Of a stretch of DNA of 64,000 nucleotides, positions 22,224 through 35,082 are shown piece by piece. The stretch spans positions 319,559,186-319,623,185 of the forward strand of contig NC_058520.1 in the NCBI RefSeq assembly GCF_904849725.1, in the 5' to 3' direction. The notes beneath the pieces were generated by a model that was given only the letters and a program-made list of their open reading frames with translations, was not told where the DNA came from and made no database searches. The first letter of the stretch is position 1; every line of letters begins with the position of its first letter. The stretch comes from Hordeum vulgare subsp. vulgare. Its lineage: Eukaryota > Streptophyta > Magnoliopsida > Poales > Poaceae. The translations under genes and the position numbers were made by a program.

Positions 22224-23444
22224 CTAGCAAAGAGGCACATTCTTCATGTTGATGTAGTAGTCTCTGAGGGTTTGCTTCATCCATAGCAGTTGAGCACAGC
22301 AGGATCCAGCAGCAATGTACTCAGCTTCGGCAATGGAGAGAGAAACACATTTCTGCTTCTTTGAGGACCAACAGACTAATGATCTTTCGAGGAAATGGCA
22401 AGTGCCAGATGTTGACTTGCGATCCACACGGTCACCAGCATAATCAGAATCAGAATATCCAATGAGATGAAGATTTGTGCCCTTGGGGTACCATAATCCT
22501 AGTGTTGGTGTGTGAGCTAAGTATCGAAGAATATGCTTCACACCCTTATGGTGTGATTACTTCGGTTTTGATTGAAAATGAGCACACATGCAAACACTAA
22601 GCATTATATCTGGCCTAGATGCACATAGATACAATAAAGAGCCAATCATCAAGCGATATACCTGCTGATCAAATTTTTTACTATTTTCGTCAGTGCAGCG
22701 GTGGCCGTTGGTAGGCATAACAGTCTTGACGGCTTTGCATTCATGCATGTCGAATTTATTCAGAACATCCTTGATGTACTTCTCCTGTGATATGAAAATG
22801 CCATTGCGTTGTTGACGAATTTGAAGACCTAAGAAGAATTTCAGCTCCCCCATCATAGACATCTGATATTCTTCACTCATCATGTAAGCAAATTCATCAC
22901 TGTAACGTTTGTCAGTACAACCAAAGATTATGTCGTCGACATATATTTCGCACACAAAGAGTTCATTATCATAGGATTTTGTGAAAAGAGTTGGATCAAG
23001 TGAACCAGGTTTGAAACCTTTCTTCATGAGGAATTCCTTCAATGTATCATACCACACCCGAGGGGCTTACTTGATGCCATAGAGTGCCTTTTTAAGTCTG
23101 AAGACTTTGTCTGGATCCTTCGGATCCTCAAACCCTGGGGGTTGAGAAACATATACTTCTTCCTCTAGCTTACCATTGAGGAATACACTTTTCACATCCA
23201 TTTGATATAAAGTAATGTTGTGATGATTAGCATAAGTTAGCAGTATTCAAATAGCTTCAAGTCTAGCAACAGGTGCAAAAGTTTCATCAAAATCAATTCC
23301 TTCAACATGTGTGTAGCCTTGGGCTACAAGTCGTGCCTTATTCCTCACCACTTGGCCATCCTCATCTTGCTTGTTTCGGAAAATCCACTTGGTGCCGATG
23401 ACATTGTGCTTGCAAGGTTCTGGTCGTTTGACGAGTTCCCACAC
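22224..23444 (-). pseudogene. Copia reverse transcriptase and RNase H, broken
   Basis: On the minus strand the RT begins with [19 protein letters not shown] and continues through [16 protein letters not shown] to the catalytic YVDDIIFG (codons at 22943-22932, both aspartates intact). RNase H follows, with YSDSDYAGDRVDRKSTSG, a conserved copia RNase H signature, and IAEAEYIAAG. The frame is interrupted near 23247, 23057 and 22557. Ty1-copia order is kept (integrase upstream, RT then RNase H last). It would copy element RNA into DNA inside virus-like particles. Stops make this copy non-functional. Confidence 0.85.
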
Positions 23445-23474
23445 ATCATTTAGCTTGAATTGAAGAAGTTCATC

Positions 23475-24781
23475 TTACATGGCTTGAATGCACTCAGGTT
23501 CCATGAAAGCTTCAGGAAATTTTGAGGATTCTGTGCTGGACACAAAAGAGGAATGCCCACAAAAGTTAACTAAATGTGAAGCTTTTGAGCGAGTGAGACG
23601 ATCTGGCGCGTTGATGTCATCGAGGATTTTGTCAAGTTCTACTTCATTTGCATTCCTTGGATGAGCTGGTTGAGGATTTTGTCTAGGCTGAGGAATTTGA
23701 TCTGGAGCAATTTCCTGAGGTGCACCTTCTTGAATTTCATCAGTGTTGGGGACGATTTCTTGAGTAATTTCCATAGTAGGAACAATGTCTTCAGTAGCTT
23801 TGAACATGATTGGTACCTTATGAGATAATTTATCTAGCACAGAAGGCAATTGCTCTATTTGTGAGCCATTAGTTTCATCGAACCGCACATCTACAGTTTC
23901 AACAACCTTGTTGTGATAGGTGTTGAAGACTCTGTAGGTGTGCGAGTCCTTTCCGTAACTAAGCATAAAACCCTCATGTGCTTTAGGTGCAAATTCTGAG
24001 CTATGGTGAGGATCTCTAATCCAGCATTTTGCACCGAAGACTTTGAAGTAACTTACTTGGGTTTCTTATCAGTGAGGAGTTCATATGAGGTTTTCTTGAG
24101 GAATTTGTGAAGATATACCGTGTTGATGATGTGGAAAGCAGTGTTGATTGCTTCAGGCCATAAACGACGACGAGTCTGATATTCTTCAAGCATAGTCCGT
24201 GCCTTTTCAACCACAGTCCTGTTATTGCGTTCAACGATGCCATTCTGTTGAGGAGTATAAGGAGCAGATAATTCGTGACTAATACCAAGTTCATCAAGAT
24301 AATCATCAAGACCAATGTTTTTGCATTCTGTCCCATTGTCACTTCTGATGTGTTTGATCATGACGCCGAAGTTTGTCGAGGCCCCTGAGGAAAATCGTTT
24401 GAAGACTTCCTGCACTTCAGTTTTATACAGAATGATATGTACCCAAGTATATCTAGAATAGTCATCAACGATGACAAAGCCATATAAGGATGTTGCATTC
24501 GTTAGAGTAGCATAATGAGTAGGTCCAGATAGATCCATGTGAAGCAATTCAAGCGGACGAATAGTAGTCATGATAGTCTTCAAGAGGTCTTTGGATGTGG
24601 TCATTTTTCTAGACTCACAAGCACAACAGAGGTGGTCCTTGAGGAATTTGACTGATTCAATGCCTATGACATGCTTCTTCTTCGCCAGCGTGTGCAAATT
24701 CCTCATGCTTGCATGACCAAGTCTGAGGTTTTTGCTAGTAAGCATGTGGCTGGTTGAGGACCTGTGGAAAAAATCAACCAT
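23475..24781 (-). pseudogene. Copia integrase, with a frameshifted C-terminal region
   Basis: The minus strand shows a GAG-pre-integrase segment (RLGHASMRNLHTLAKKKH with the later CCACESRK), the integrase core with MDLSGPT, RSDNGTE and PYTPQQNGIVERNNRT (D, D and E of the catalytic triad present), and the C-terminal part to about 23475. The core frame (24781-24053) is open. It breaks near 24050, and a second frame (23966-23475) carries the linker to RT. This enzyme inserts the cDNA. The core is well preserved compared with gag. Confidence 0.8.
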
Positions 24782-24784
24782 ATC

Positions 24785-25111
24785 CTAATCTCCTATCCGA
24801 AAGCCTTCGAAGACTTTGGATCTGTCCGATTCCAAGATGACTACACATCTATATTTTCCAAAGATAACAACCATATCAAGATCACAAAGCATTGAGACTG
24901 ACATGAGGTTAAACCTAAGGGATTCGACAAGCATGACTTTGTCCATGTGCGTGTCCTTGGAAATAGCCACTTTGCCAAATCCCAATACCTTGCTTTTACC
25001 TTTGTCAGCATAAGTGATTTGCTTCAGAGGTGATGGAATGAGTGGCATATTCATCAGCAAGCTTTGTGCAACCACTGTCAAGAACCCACTCAGTACTCTT
25101 GGGTTTGTCAT
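24785..25111 (-). pseudogene. Copia protease region
   Basis: A frame of about 108 codons contains TYADKGKSKVLGFGKVAI and LVESLRFNLMSVSMLCD, the conserved stretch between the copia protease active site and GAG-pre-integrase. The active-site Asp-Ser-Gly itself is not in this frame, and sequence upstream (25120-25300) is disrupted. A TAG separates it from the integrase frame at 24784-24782. Confidence 0.6.
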
Positions 25112-25139
25112 CCTGCATATGAATTAGTATAGCTTACCA

Positions 25140-27834
25140 TATCATATACTTCAGACATGAAGAATATGATTCCATTTTCATCAGGTAGGAATTTCATCAT
25201 AAACAGTAAATCTGAGGACGTGTGAAATGTTATCATTTCATCAATTTTAGCTTGCGTCCAATCAAGCATTTTCCTCAGGAATCCAGCATATTCTTCACAT
25301 GATGATTTTCATCTGGAGACCTGACCTGCAAAAGTGATTAGTTCAATTTCTTCACCAACCACATCTGAAGGGGTGGCAAAGAGTTCATCGTCCTGCGAGC
25401 ACCATATGAGAAAGGGGGGCATTGAAGCCAATGCACTTCTCTTCACAGTAGGGGGGTTAGAGTACTCAAATGAATAGGTAAAGAAGTTCTTTGATGATTT
25501 ATGAACATAATGATTTGAGGTATAACGCTCATATTCATATCCCTTGTAATTTCCCTGCATATCAAAAGCATTAGCACTAGTACGAGCATAGTTTTGACCT
25601 ATTAAGGATTTTGATCCTCTTGAAGACTTTAGTCCACATGAGGAATTTGATCTGGGTTTCAGGTTCTTCCCTGGTGGTGTCATGAGGACATTCACCTGAA
25701 GATTTTCCAAACACCTTTTGGGGACCCAGATTTTCCTCACGGGTGGTCCATTCCTATAGTTAGTTCCAACATATCGAGCAAATACTTCACCAAATTAATT
25801 TTTCAACAGTTTATAGTTGCAGTCAATTGACTCATCTGAGGAATAGGATAATTCACATGCAAAGCCTCTAAGAATAGATGGGTCAACATAGGGTCGTTTA
25901 GTAGCAACCCATGAGGTTTTGAGGTACTCCTCAGGTTTCCATTATGATCCATCAGCATTCAATTTTTTCTCGAAGGAAATTCCTTCCTTCCTCGGGTTCC
26001 TGTTCAAAATTTGCTTTTTGAGCACATCACAAAGGTTTGATTCCCTTTGAAACTTTTGTACATGCCTGTCACATACAATTCCTTCAGGTGTGCATTTTCG
26101 TTAGTAACATTTGTGGTTTCCTCAAGTGAGGAATTTGATACCACAGGAGCAGTTGAAAAATTTGTAGACATAGAATCATTTGATGATTGTGGTGAAGAAT
26201 TGGTAGTTTCACGCTCGATGCATTTGAGAGATGGTGGAGTGAATTCAACCTGAGTGGCACTGATCTGTTGAGCAAGCAATGAATCGTTTTCTATTCAGAG
26301 ATCATCATGAGACATCTTCAACTTCTCAATATCAAGTTTCTTTTGAAAAAATTCATAGGAAAGTTTCTCATGATCAGCCAAGAGTGTGCCATAACGATCT
26401 TGAAGACTATAAAATCTAGACTAAAGACTTTTCGCATCTTGAGTGAGGATTTGAGTACGATTCATTTCATCATTCAACAGATCATCGCTTTTGTCTAGCA
26501 GTTTTTGAAGCTTTTCAATGGCACTTTGTTGTTTAGTTGCAATGTTGGAAAGTTTATTGTAACTGGGTTTTTTATAATCATCAGGTTCACATTCACTTGA
26601 ATTAGAGGATGAAATGTTATTCGGTACCTTTGAACCTTTTGCCATGAAGCAATAGGTTGGAGCGAAGTCATCAGCATAGTCATGAGTGTAGATAGTGTTG
26701 TCATTTTCTTCAAGGTTGAAGATCGACTTGCTAGCGAATGTGGTAGCCAGTGCAAGACTTGCCACATCAGACTCCGAGTCTTCTTCTGAACCTTCCACTT
26801 CATCCCATTCCTCAGATTCTTCCTCAGAATCCATTTCCTTGCCAATAAGTGCCCGAGCCTTTCTGAAACTAGTCTTCTTGTGCGATGAGGACTTTGAGGA
26901 TGAGGATTTTGAAGATTTCTTATTTTTCTTCAAGTCATCAGAACTTTCATCCTTGTATTTCTTCTTCTTTGATTCATTCACCCAGCAAGGACAATCAGAA
27001 CTTTCAGATGAAGATTTGATTTCCTCATATCTCGTCTTGAAGATTTACCAAACTGGCCACACCTTGTAAACTTCTGGAATTTTCTCATGAGCATTGAAAG
27101 CTCATGTCCAAGTTCTTCAGCATCACCAATGCTGCAATCTGAGTCTTCTTCTTCAGATGAGGATATTGCTTTGGCCTTCAGCGCACGAAGTCTTGAGTAG
27201 CTTGTTCCATACAAATCTCTCTTTTCTGCCTCTTGGAATTCATGAGTATTGAGTCTTTTGAGTATATCAGCAGGATCAAGCATCGTACAGTCTCCTTTTT
27301 CTTGAATCATCAGAACCAGTGTATCAAATGACGGATCAGAGATCTTAGCTGTTTCTTCACAACTTCATGGTCAGTGATGTCTCGAGCTCCCAGTGCTTGC
27401 AGTTCATTTGAGATGTCAGTGAGGCGATCGAAGGTATCTTGGCAGCTTTCATTGTCAAGCCTCTTGAAGCGATTGAAGAGATTGCGAAGAACATCAACAC
27501 GAGAGTCACGCTGAGTTGAAATTCCTTCATTGACTTTGGACAGCCTATCCCAGATAAGCTTAGTTGTGCCCAAAGCACTCACTCTGCCATACTGACCTTT
27601 GCTCAGATGGCCACATATGATATTCATCGCTTGAGAATCAAGTTGCTTTAATTTGTTCATATCAGTGGCAAAGACAGTAGCAGCGATGGAGGGAATAACA
27701 TGTTCCACAATGTACCAAAGATCATTGTCAATGGCGTGAAGATGCATCTGCATCTTGGCCTTCCAGTAGGGAAAGTCCTTTCATTCGAAGGAAGGACATC
27801 CTGCAGTAACCTTGATCATACCTGCAGTAGACAT
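25140..27834 (-). pseudogene. Copia gag polyprotein, broken
   Basis: The start ATG is at 27834-27832, followed by MSTAGMIKVTAGCPSFE and a premature TGA. The frame then continues WKAKMQMHLHAIDNDLW and on to about 27310. Further pieces lie at 27310-26978, 26981-26421 and 26279-26004. It has a UBN2-like gag core, a Ser/Lys-rich low-complexity region (KSSKSSSSKSSSHKK) and acidic stretches. The expected CCHC zinc knuckle near 27000 is disrupted by a frameshift and no clean copy is visible. The gypsy insertion lies only 34 bp upstream of the ATG. Confidence 0.75.
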
Positions 27835-27862
27835 AACTAAAAATCCAGGTGGTTAACCCAAA

Positions 27863-27867
27863 ATCAA
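27863..27867. repeat. Target-site duplication of the Tekay-like element, left copy (ATCAA)
   Basis: ATCAA here and ATCAC at 41867-41871 match at four of five positions. Copia leader sequence continues on both sides. Confidence 0.6.
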
Positions 27868-30800
27868 TGTAAAACCCTGATTTTTCGAACTTTTTCTGTT
27901 GAAAATATTTTGGAGGATCACTTGCAATTTGGTGGATTTTCAAATTCTCAAAGCAAGTTGGATTGTGAAGTCCCTGATTTCTTGTCTCAAGAAAGCCAAA
28001 ACCTCTTTCTTCTTACCAAAACCATTCTGAGCTTTATTTGCAATATTTTATTCCTCCAAATAATTATGTTTCTATTTTTGGGAATTATGGCATCACTATG
28101 GGTTGTGAAGCAACCTATAGCTTGGATGAAATTTAAGACCCAAAACTTTTGCAACATCTTCTCAATAGCATATGATTTCAAAATATTCAAAAATATTTCT
28201 TTGTCCAATGGAGAATTTTGGCCAGAATAATTATTTATTTTCTGACCAGAATTATCCCTTTGTGAAGCAACCCCATGATTGCTGTTTTGACAAATTCCCA
28301 ATAAATTCCTGTAGTTACTAGGGATCATATATAGTTCCAATATGTAAAAACATCCAATGGTCCAATACAAATTTTGAGCAGGAAAACTCTGCTAAGTTTC
28401 TGCTAAAGCTGAAACCCTTGTGAAGGAAGTGCTAGCTAGGAGTGCACAATGGAGCTACAAATTTTTGGGCATGTGTGCACCACCAAATGACACTTATAGC
28501 AAAGCTTGCAATTGAGTGCTAGAAGATCATTTGTGTTCTGGACCAGAAAGATGGTTTTCAAAGGAACTATATTCATTTGATCTTCAAACCTTGCCAAACT
28601 TTGCTAGTTTAGAGTCTTTTCTATGCTGATCCTCCCAGACATCCCATCTTGCTCCAACCCCAACCCAGTTGAGCTCTAAAACCACCCAAAGTCTATAGAC
28701 AGAAAATGTTGTTGTTGTTCCTAGTCGCAGGAGACCGTGACTGATCAAGCAAGCAGTGGATGGTGACTAAAGAGAGACTGGTCGATGCAATGGACAAGGT
28801 CCCCAGGCCTGTGTGACATCAGGGTGGCCACAACCGTGGTGATCACGGTGCTGGCATGCCACAGAGCGCGCTCTGCCCAAGTCCAGTAACAGTCGAGCCG
28901 CCTCGAGCCGTCATTCGCTGCCCCATCCTTGTCCTAAGCGCCGACGAAATCCCTGGCAGCTGCATGGCACCTCTCTAAGGTGTTGGGTCGCCGGAGAAAG
29001 CCGTCGCCGCTCCCGGCCAAGCTCCGCCGCAGGACCGAACTGACGGCTCCGGCCACTGTTCTCGTCCGCGAGCTCTTAATGGCCAGGAGCTATCCCATTG
29101 CCTCCCTACTCTCCTCCGTCACATCAGCGCACTCCGCGACGGCCAGCTCAGCTCCCGGGCCACTGTGGTTGAGCTTATCGTCGCTGCTTCTGAAGAGATT
29201 GGCCAAGCTCGTCGCCGGGCTATTTAACGGAGTGACCGACCCTTCGAGCTCTCTACACCCGTCCTGCTGCCTCCTATTGACCTTCCGAAGAGCGAGCCAA
29301 GGCATAGAGGCTCTCTGTCCTCGAACATCGCCGGAGCTCCGCCGCCTGCAGCCTCACCGTCGACAGCACCAACCATATCCTCTAGAGCCTAATCAATCCC
29401 ACCATCGAGTTCGTGAAGTTCCCCTGGTGCTTCTTGACCCCTCGCCCAAGCTTTTCCCCGCCAGAATCCTCGTCTCCGAGGACGTCCCGAAGCTGCCGCT
29501 GCCAGAGAAGAAGGGGACAACGTCGTTTGTCCACCTCTTGCCAAGGTCCGGGTACGTGTGTTGTCGTCGACCGTCCGTTCCATTCCGGCCGATCCCAGGC
29601 ATCGCTGCCGTCTCAGTCGCCGGCGACCATCACCGAAGGTCGCCTCACCTCTGTTCCCCTCCCCCCGTCTATGTTTTCGCGACAGGCCCCACCTGCCAGC
29701 GGCTCTGGCCCACGGCCGAAGCGGTAAGTGAAGGCGCCCCTCCACTTTACGCCTTCGACGTGGCTCCCTGCCAGGATTTATTTTCTTTTATTAATTGCAG
29801 ATTCAAACATAAACTTTGACCATTTAAATCATTTTATTTACAAGTCCAAATCACTTGATTCTTTTTGCATTGAGTTGATATTGAGTTTCTCTACAATCTG
29901 GTAAATTTTGGTATTTTTCCACACTCATAGAATTTCTGGTTAATAAAAAGGTATTAAATGAATTTTCTTTTATTTTGCTATTTCAAACACATTTTCAAAA
30001 GGAAACTTTGAAGACCGGGAGTGTTTGAACAACCCCACTGATCAAGGCAAGCCATCATATCCATGTGATGTAGTTTTGCCTAGCAAAACTCACATCTTCA
30101 TGCATTTTACTTACTAAACTTGTTTGGAAATAATCATCTAATAAACCATCATATAGAAATATGTGCTTACTATAATAAATCACTATGATTACCATGGCTT
30201 AGTGGTTGATCACGAGTCACCTGTCCGGCTATAATCGTACAACCACATCTTGCCGGTATGGGAAGGCCGTGTCTTGGGCTGGCCACGTGATCTTTCACCG
30301 AGATTCCCAAAGAGGGAGGGTTATGCACGCGTGCTACCTTGGCCCGATGGGCGGTGATAACCCTATGAGCCCAGATAAGTTGAGTTGGGCCTGTCCCCAG
30401 TTGGGAAAATTTTCTTTGGCCATGACGGTGGCAGGTGTCATGAGGACATAGGGCCACCCAGGGCAAGAGTCTGGAAGGGAGTGGTTGCCGGGGATACGAT
30501 GAGAGAGTCGCGGGTCAGGCAAGTCTCGTTGGAGTAATGCTGGTCCACCCCGAATGGGATCACGAGGTCAGTACTCCATAGTGTGGGTAAAGTGTGCAAC
30601 CTCTGCAGAGTGTAAAACCTATTTGAATAGCCGTGTCCATGGTAATGGACAGCCCAACCAGACCTTAGTAGATGGTCAACCATGTGGATGTTAGTAATCA
30701 TGGAAGAACCCTTCAGTTGAATGGAGATGCTTGATAGGAATTATGGTGGTTGTGAAACAACCTCGGACATGAGTAAGTGGATATTATAAAGCCAAGTGGT

Positions 30801-31231
30801 ATTATTCCTAATTTGTTTCCATGCTATTGTTTGCTGTATTACTTGGTTATTATGATCTTGCGAGTACATTCCAAGTACTCACCTGACGTATCATGCAAGA
30901 TGCAGGAGAAGCTAAGGACGGAGGTCCTGATGATGCGTGGTAGGAAGTATCCACAATAGTGTCCCTGTGCACGGAGTTGCCGCTATGTTCCGCTACGCTG
31001 TAGAAGTAATTAGTAGTTTCGAGGCACCACTATGTCTCATAAATAATGTAGAAACTGTTGCACCACCAAGGGTGGCCTTTGGCCTCGCTATCATTGTAAG
31101 ATATGTACCTGTCACCTTATTCTATCAATAAAGTCAGTTCAGTTCTGTTCCAAGTTGTTGAGTGTTTCCAGAAGACATAATCTCTGGGTTGGAAACACGG
31201 GTAATCCGATTCGTCGAATCGGGGTGCCACA
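27868..31231 (+). mobile_element. 5' LTR of the Tekay-like element
   Basis: 3364 bp, TGTAAAACCC ... GTGCCACA. A TATA-like CTATTTAA at 29221 lies in its GC-rich central part and an AATAAA signal at about 31126. A frame of 279 codons at 28980-29819 lies wholly inside the LTR and is broken in the other LTR, so I do not call it a gene. It differs from the 3' LTR at very roughly 6 % over the first 450 bp by eye. Confidence 0.85.
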
Positions 31232-31236
31232 ACGCT

Positions 31237-31249
31237 TGGTATCAGAGCC
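31237..31249 (+). other. Primer-binding site of the Tekay-like element
   Basis: TGGTATCAGAGCC, complementary to the 3' end of plant initiator tRNA-Met, begins five bases after the LTR. Confidence 0.85.
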
Positions 31250-31314
31250 ACGCTGACTGTAGGACACCCTAGAAGCCGCTTAGCACAACGAGTAGTATAG
31301 GGTCGTGACTATGC

Positions 31315-31319
31315 ATTTG
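31315..31319. repeat. Target-site duplication ATTTG of the solo LTR, left copy
   Basis: It is identical to 32853-32857. Confidence 0.95.
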
Positions 31320-32852
31320 TGATACGTCTCCATCGTATCTATAATTTTTGATTGTTTCATGCCAATATTCTACAACTTTCATATACTTTTGGCAACTTTT
31401 TATACTATTTTTGGGACTAAAATATTGATCCAGTGCCTAGTGCCAGTTCCTGTTTGTTGCATGTTTTTTGTTTCGCAGATTATCCATACCAAACGAAGTC
31501 CAAACACAATAAAAAACATACAGAGATTTGTTTTGGAATATTTATGATTTTTGGGAAGAAGAATCTACGCGAAACGATGCCCGAGGGGGTCACAAGCCCC
31601 CTAGCTGCGGCCTAGGGGTGGGGCCGCGCCTGGCAGGCTTGTGACCAATCCCTAAGGAGGTTGGGGCCCTTCTTTTGCCGCAAGAAAGATAATATCCAGC
31701 AGAAAATCGTGTTAACATTTCAGCCCTATCGGAGTTACGGATCTCCGGGAATTTCAGAAACGGTGAAAGGCAAAATCTGGGAGCACAAAAACAGAAGGAC
31801 ACAGAGAGAGAGATCCAATCTCGGAGGGGATCCCGTCCCTCCGCCGCCATAGAGACTATGGACCAGAGGGGAAACCCTTCTCCCATCTAGGGAGGAGGTC
31901 AAGGAAGAAGAAGAAGAAGAAGGGGGGATCTCTCCCCCTCTCTCCCGGCGGTGCCAGAACGCCGCTCGGGACATCATCGTGTGACGGCGATCTACACCAA
32001 CACCTCCGTCATCTTCACCAACACCTCCATCACCGTCCCCCATCTATATTCAGTGGTCCACTCTCCCGCAACCCGCTATACCCTCTACTTGAACATGGTG
32101 CTTTATGCTTCATATTATTATCCAATGATGTGTTGCCATCCTATGATGTCTGAGTAGATTTACGTTGTCCTATCGGTGATTGATGAATTGCTATGATTGG
32201 CTTAATTTGCTTGTGGTTATGTTGCTGTCCTTTGGTGCCCATCATATGAGCGCGCGCGTGGATCACACCATAGGGTTAGTTGTATTTTTGTAGGACTATG
32301 TATTCGAGGTCAAGGGTGACAGAAGCTTCAGCCTAGCATAGAAATTGTTGCATATGGGATTGAAGGGGGACCAATATATCTTATTACTATGGTTGGGTTT
32401 TACCTTAATGAACGTTAGTAGTTGAGGATGCTTGCTAATAGTTCCAATCATAAGTGCATAGAATTCCAAGAAAGGGATGACATGCTACCAGTGGCCTCTC
32501 CCACATAAAACTTGTTATCGGTCTAGTAACGTAGTCAATTGCTTAGGGATAATTCCGCAACTCCTACCACCACTTTTCCACACTCGTTAAAGTAACGTAA
32601 TTGTTTCTTAGCAGCCCCTAGTCTTTATTTACGTGTTCTTTCTTTTCTTGCAAACCTATCCTATCACTCCTACAAAGTACTTCTAGTTTCATACTTGTTC
32701 TAGGTAAAGCGAACGTAAAGTGTGCGTAGAGTTGTATCGGTGGTCGTTAGAACTTGAGGGAATATTTGTCCTACCTTTAGCTCCTCGTTGGGTTCAAAAC
32801 TCTTACTTATCGAGAAAGTCCACAATTGATCCCCTATACTTGTGGGTTATCA
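31320..32852 (+). mobile_element. Solo LTR (TGATACGTC type), 1533 bp, with intact target duplication
   Basis: It begins TGATACGTCTCCATCG, ends CTTGTGGGTTATCA and is flanked on both sides by ATTTG. No internal sequence, PBS or second LTR is present, so this is a solo LTR left by recombination between the two LTRs of an inserted element. It shares terminal sequence style with the Athila-like LTR at 14647 (same 3' end) but its 5' half differs, so it is a different family of the same group. A short GAA microsatellite lies at about 31900-31920. Nothing suggests a gene. Confidence 0.92.
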
Positions 32853-32857
32853 ATTTG
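32853..32857. repeat. Target-site duplication ATTTG of the solo LTR, right copy
   Basis: It is identical to 31315-31319. Confidence 0.95.
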
Positions 32858-32945
32858 CTTGTTGCATTTTGAATGCTGCATTTGATTGTTGCATGTCATG
32901 CATCATGACTCATTGTTTTACTAACCTTTGGCTTTGTGAGTGTAG

Positions 32946-33248
32946 ATGGCACATGTTCTGTATCATTTCCAGTATGAGCCTGCACTATCCTCCTTCCCAT
33001 CAATGTTGTGGAACGTCTGGATTCGACTGTACCCGCATGGCGAGGAACCAGTGTACGAGGTGTTTCTACAGCAGCTTGCCGAGTCCGTGTACCAGTTCCA
33101 TGCTCAGGCTTATATGGTTGTCAGCTCGGACATTGGTAGCTATTCTCGCTCTACTAAGGGTGGAATGGCTTCTACTCCGGAGATGACAATCCAGTTTGTT
33201 GCGGTGGATGCTCTCACCGACTTGCGCTGCCACGAGGTTGAGATGTAG
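32946..33248 (+). pseudogene. N-terminal ORF of the Tekay-like element
   Basis: A 100-codon frame from MAHVLYHFQYEPALSSF to a TAG at 33246-33248. It lies between the leader and gag, a place where Triticeae Tekay-type elements often carry an extra N-terminal domain. I do not recognise a biochemical function. It is followed after 29 bases by another frame (33278). The two were probably one frame, since cereal copies read through this region. That is inference. Confidence 0.5.
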
Positions 33249-33277
33249 ACTCATCTAGGTTTCTACCACTACCCACC

Positions 33278-33829
33278 TTGTCGCCTTCGACAGGGAGAGT
33301 CATTTTTCCTCCCGTAGACCCGGCATGTGACCATGCGACTGCTGTGCTATCTCGCTATGTGAGCGCCAGCTATCGTACGATTCTGTCCCTGACTGAGGAG
33401 CTATCCCGTCTCCGGGCGGCACTTGTTATTGGAACTGCAGTGCCACCCCCACCCCAGTCTTCTGTTCCACCCTCAGATGCATCACCAGTTCCATCACCAC
33501 CTGGATTTGAGATCCGTGTTAGTTCTTCAGCACTGCCAGGCACTTCGTTTGGCAGTCGCCGTGAGACTCCTTCTGAGTGGGCCTCACTCCGTGCCACTCC
33601 TGCTGCCTCAATGCTGAGGCGTCGTGCTCCTTCGAAAGCAGGACCGTCTCGTCAGCATCGCCGCGTAGCCTTTTCTCCAGAGATTGAGGTCAACATCATC
33701 AGTTCACACTCTGACTCTGGATCAGAGATGTGGAGTCAGAGTTCTTCCAGTGTTCGTGCCATCCGCGCCACTAGATCCGAGGTTGGAGTTGTTGAGCATG
33801 CATCTTTGCATATGTCAACTGCCGTTTGA
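33278..33829 (+). pseudogene. Gag-leader ORF of the Tekay-like element (Pro/Ser-rich)
   Basis: A 183-codon frame. It has a helical start (YRTILSLTEELSRLRAALV), a Pro/Ser-rich linker (PPPPQSSVPPSDASPVPSPP), an Arg-rich patch (RRRAPSKAGPSRQHRRVAF) and a serine-rich acidic tail. It ends at a TGA about 190 bp before the gag core. The likely role is as an N-terminal region of the gag polyprotein. Low complexity makes family assignment weak. Confidence 0.5.
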
Positions 33830-34017
33830 GCACTCTAGTCATGATATGTTTCCCCTACTAGCTTGCCAGGAATAATGCTGAATCGTATTGTATAATTATA
33901 TTATTTGCTTATTCGCCTTTCCATGAGAATCTATTTTTTTCTGTTTTATGACCATGATTTTCCCTTATGGATGTTGCTCATCGATTCGGTACTTTTCAAT
34001 GGGAACAATAATTTAGG

Positions 34018-35082
34018 ATGAAAGGAAGTTGTAGTCAAGGCAGCGATGGAATCCCTATCCATCGATCCGCTAGGCAGGCAGGTCAACCACCAGAAGACCT
34101 ACCACCTCCACCACCCCAGGCACCAAATACTAAGCAGATCATGAAAATGTTTGAGGAAAAGAGGAATCAGGACCTCATGGAATTCCTCAGAAGCACACAG
34201 GCTATGGTAGGCCAGAATAACAACAACGGGGCACGATCCAAGTTGTCAGATTTTCAGCGTACTAAGCCTCCAAATTTTGGCCAAGCGGTGGATCCAATTG
34301 AAGCCGACGACCGGTTAAGGGCTATGGAGAAGAAGCTAGACTTAGCCCGTTGTGAGGAAGTAGACAAGGTTCCTTTTGCCACTCACTACCTAGAAGGGCC
34401 AGCAACCATATGGTGGGATAACACCAAGACAACATGGCCCTGTGGAGAAGATATTACATGGGAAAGATTCAAGGAAGCATTCCGCAAATATTATATTCCT
34501 ACAGGTATTATGAAAGTGAAGCAAAGAGAATTCCTTGCTCTTACACAAGGAGGCATGACTATAGCTGAGTATCTGAATAAGTTTAACAATCTGGCATGAT
34601 ATTCTACACATGATGTATCCACTGAGGAAGCGAAGATTGATCGCTTCCTAGGAGGCCTAAACCATACCCTTCGTTGTCAGCTTTGTATGTTGGATTTTCC
34701 ATACCTCCAGACGCTGATAAACAAAGCCTTCATAGCCGAACGAGAGCTTAAGACTCGATACGATGACCGCAAGAGGAAGTTTGAAACCAAGAAGGACAAC
34801 AAGGAGCAGATTGCACAAAAGCCACGTAGCTGGCAACCAAACACCACTGTCTACAAGCCCACTTGGAACAACAGTAACAATGCTAACAAGACAGTGAGCC
34901 AGAACAAGGCCTTCGGCAAACAACCAGTGCTAGAGGATTGCCGCCGCAACAACACCTGTTTCACTTGTGGCCAAAGTGGACACTATGCAAGGCAGCGCCC
35001 CACCAATATCGAAAATCCATCCTCCGACATCAAACCGCAGGTCAACACTATTGGACGCCGCCCTAATCCTAATTTTAATTAA
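34018..35082 (+). pseudogene. Gag core and zinc knuckle of the Tekay-like element, broken
   Basis: The frame contains the retrotransposon gag domain (PPNFGQAVDPIEADDRLRAM ... PATIWWDNTKTTWP ... KVKQREFLALTQGGMTIAEY). A TGA at 34597-34599 interrupts it and it continues in the same frame to 35082. The nucleocapsid zinc knuckle is at 34957-34998 (CFTCGQSGHYARQR). Its fourth zinc ligand is mutated from Cys to Arg (codon CGC at 34996-34998), so metal binding would be lost. Gag would build the virus-like particle. The Lys/Arg-rich stretch before the knuckle is typical. Confidence 0.8.

Noticed and set aside
28980..29819. A 279-codon open frame on the plus strand
   Set aside because: It lies wholly within the GC-rich part of the Tekay-like 5' LTR. 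The matching region of the 3' LTR (39600-40430) is frameshifted, and the translation is low-complexity Arg/Pro/Ser-rich.
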